A stretch of DNA of 40,230 bases from Pseudomonas sp. UBA4617. Its GTDB lineage: Bacteria > Pseudomonadota > Gammaproteobacteria > Pseudomonadales > Pseudomonadaceae. Each line of letters starts with the position of its first letter. The stretch's first letter is position 1. Shown here piece by piece: positions 38,383-40,230 of the stretch. The DNA lies in the NCBI RefSeq assembly GCF_002386445.1, contig NZ_DGIR01000042.1, positions 1-40,230 on the forward strand, in the 5' to 3' direction. A program made the position numbers and the translations under genes. Below the pieces are notes generated by a model. It was given only the letters and a program-made list of their open reading frames with translations. It was not told the origin of the DNA and did no database searches.

Positions 38383-39993
38383 TCAGGAAGCGACAGCGGG
38401 ACGGCTGCTATAGGTTTCAACGCCAGCTTCGCTTTCATCCTCGCCCTCCAGGCGCACCAGGTGGGCCGGCACACCAGTGGCTGCCCCCCAGTAGTAGATG
38501 CCCAGGGCGCAGGCGGCCACGGCCACGGTGTCGAACGGATGACCGAGTATCCCCAGGCCGCCGAAGCTGCCCAGCCAGGACAGCAGGATGGTCACCGCGT
38601 AGAAGCCGATCAGCCACGCCGACGAGCGCACCTGTTGGGCCAGCGACAGATGCTGGGTCGGTACGAAGCGGCTGCACAGCAGATACAGCACGAACATCAC
38701 GATCTGCAGGGCCAGCAGCCACGACACGGTGTTCCAGCCGGACCAGTACACGATCAGCGCGGCGATGATGAACGACAGCGGGCCGAGCACGCCCATGCCC
38801 TTGACCCGGAACGGGCGCGGCATGTCGGGGGCGCTGCGGCGCAGGGCGGCGACGGTGACCGGGGCCACGGCGTAGCTCAGTACCAGGGCTGCGGAAACCA
38901 CGTTGATCAGCGCTTCCCAGGACGGGAATGGCAGGGTCCAGAACACCGACAGGGCAAAGGTCAGCCACAACGCCGGGCGCGGGATGCCAGACTCGGCATC
39001 GATGCGGGTGAAATACTTGAAGAAGGTGCCGGTCTGCGCCCAGCCATAGACCACGCGCGGAGTGGCGTTCATGTAGATATTGCCGCAGCCGCTGGGCGAG
39101 ATCACCGCGTCGGCCACCACCAGGTAGGCCAGCCAGCCCACACCCAGGGCCAGGGCGATGTCACGGTAGGGCAGGGCCAGTTCTTTGCTCACGCTGGCCC
39201 AGCCGTTGGCCAGCATTTCGGTTGGCACGCTGCCGAGGAAGGCCAGTTGCAGCAGTGCATAGATGGCCGTCGACAGCAGCACCGAGAGGATCAGCGCGAT
39301 CGGGATGGTGCGCTGCGGGTTCTTCACCTCGCTGGCAACCGAAATGATGGGAGTCAGGCCCAGGTAGGCGAAGATGATACCGCCGGCCGAGACCGCCATT
39401 TCCACCCCGGACAGGCCGAACGGCGCAAAGCCCTGGACCTCGAAGTTTTCCGGCTTGAAGAAGGTGAACAGCACGCCGATCACCAGCAACGGCACGATGA
39501 ACTTGAACACGCTGACCAGGTTGTTGGCCTTGGCGAAGGTTTTCACGCTGCGGTAGTTGAGGAAGAAGAACAGCCCCAGCAGGGCGAACTGCACCAGCCA
39601 GCCGAGCACGGTCGGGTCGCTGGAGCCGGCCTTGGTCAGCCCGGGGAACCAGGCGGCGGCGTACTGGCGCGAGGCGACCACTTCGATGGCGATCAGGCTG
39701 GAGAAGGCGATCAGGGTGATGAAGCCCATCAGGTAGCCCAGCAGCGGGCCATGCGAGTACACCGGGTAGCGCACCACGCCACCGGCGCGCGGCAGGGCGG
39801 CGCCCAACTCGCAATAGACGATGCCCAGCAAGAGCACGGCAAAGCCGCCGAGGAACCAGGACAGGATACCGGCCGGGCCGGCGATGGCCGAGACGTGGCT
39901 GGCGGCGAACAGCCAGCCGGAGCCGAAGATGGCCCCTAGGCCGATAAAGGTGAGGTCCAGCAATGACAACTGTTTCTTGAATTTGCCTGACAT
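38383..39993 (-). CDS. APC-family permease, probable hydroxyproline importer
   Basis: The 536-residue amino-acid permease has about 12-13 membrane helices. It has the APC opening LSLLDLTFIGLGAIFGSGWL with the GSGW substrate-backbone motif in helix 1, and SVASEVKNPQRTIPIALILS after helix 6. It resembles aspartate:proton symporter-type APC members. Import of trans-4-hydroxy-L-proline is inferred from its place as first gene of the pathway operon. The 237 bp beyond its ATG to the window edge hold the probable promoter, though I could not assign -35/-10 boxes or a regulator site. Confidence 0.88.
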   Translation of the reverse strand: MSGKFKKQLSLLDLTFIGLGAIFGSGWLFAASHVSAIAGPAGILSWFLGGFAVLLLGIVYCELGAALPRAGGVVRYPVYSHGPLLGYLMGFITLIAFSSLIAIEVVASRQYAAAWFPGLTKAGSSDPTVLGWLVQFALLGLFFFLNYRSVKTFAKANNLVSVFKFIVPLLVIGVLFTFFKPENFEVQGFAPFGLSGVEMAVSAGGIIFAYLGLTPIISVASEVKNPQRTIPIALILSVLLSTAIYALLQLAFLGSVPTEMLANGWASVSKELALPYRDIALALGVGWLAYLVVADAVISPSGCGNIYMNATPRVVYGWAQTGTFFKYFTRIDAESGIPRPALWLTFALSVFWTLPFPSWEALINVVSAALVLSYAVAPVTVAALRRSAPDMPRPFRVKGMGVLGPLSFIIAALIVYWSGWNTVSWLLALQIVMFVLYLLCSRFVPTQHLSLAQQVRSSAWLIGFYAVTILLSWLGSFGGLGILGHPFDTVAVAACALGIYYWGAATGVPAHLVRLEGEDESEAGVETYSSRPAVAS

Positions 39994-40215
39994 GGGGGCG
40001 CCTTTTTGTTGGTTATTGGATAGGCAGTTCTGATGTCACGAGATGCGGCTTGCGTGGGGCATAGAGTGGACCGATCGGGCCGGCGGTTCTTGATGGTTTT
40101 CTGCAGGGTGGATGACGAAATCGGCACAGTTGTAAAAAAACAGTGGTGACAGGGAAGGGCGGTGGATAGGCTGTAAGCCATACCGCATAAGGGTTGTAGA
40201 CATTTACTCGCTGTG

Positions 40216-40230
40216 CCGGCCTGTTCGCGG
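40216..40230. repeat. REP element cut by the window edge
   Basis: CCGGCCTGTTCGCGG matches the first half of the REP consensus seen at 27443. The rest lies outside. Confidence 0.6.

Noticed and set aside
39994..40230. Sigma-54 promoter for the hydroxyproline operon
   Set aside because: No GG-N10-GC pair with TGGCAC/TTGC context was found on the minus strand; the nearest look-alike near 40116 lacks the -12 element.

Overview
The window is chromosomal DNA from a fluorescent Pseudomonas, most likely the P. putida group. The grounds are high GC, the gene order ruvCAB - ybgC-tolQRAB-pal-cpoB - queEC - tRNA-Lys, a polyamine-type chemoreceptor beside a PuuP-like importer, the XenA-type reductase, the hydroxyproline cluster, and many REP palindromes of P. 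putida type. All names come from reading sequence and recalling families; no database search was run.

Left part (1-9.55 kb): Holliday-junction genes ruvC, ruvA, ruvB; the Tol-Pal envelope operon (ybgC, tolQ, tolR, tolA, tolB, pal, cpoB) closed by a clear terminator; then queE and queC (7-deazaguanine, queuosine precursor) behind a hairpin-rich leader, and tRNA-Lys(UUU) with its own promoter and terminator. Middle (9.6-22.2 kb): a hexapeptide acetyltransferase, a cation-efflux protein, an McpU-like chemoreceptor and a PuuP-like permease (all minus strand), a DUF945 protein, nadA, a BepA-like M48 protease, a TusA-like protein, a PerM/AI-2E protein, bcp and gcvR. Then dapA-bamC-MBL hydrolase-purC run tightly together to tRNA-Ser(CGA) at 26.1 kb.

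Accessory part (26.2-32.2 kb): a HI1419/HI1420-type toxin-antitoxin pair directly downstream of tRNA-Ser, two small Pseudomonas-specific genes, a YhfL-like lipoprotein, mqo, and an intact IS3-family element. The IS has a programmed-frameshift signal, 28-bp terminal repeats and a 3-bp target duplication, and it sits in the outer arm of a REP-like palindrome. An ArsR regulator and xenA follow, sharing a perfect palindromic operator.

Right part (33.4-40.2 kb, all minus strand): an almost complete trans-4-hydroxy-L-proline pathway. A permease imports the substrate; the epimerase (lhpA) converts it to cis-4-hydroxy-D-proline; an FAD dehydrogenase oxidises this; a DapA-like deaminase yields 2-oxoglutarate semialdehyde; an aldehyde dehydrogenase makes 2-oxoglutarate. 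No regulator is in the window, so it probably lies past the right edge.

Most of the window is conserved core genome. The items most worth a second look are the queE leader, the toxin-antitoxin island between two related hairpins, a 25-nt repeated element beside the small genes, the puuP control region, and the IS-in-REP insertion.
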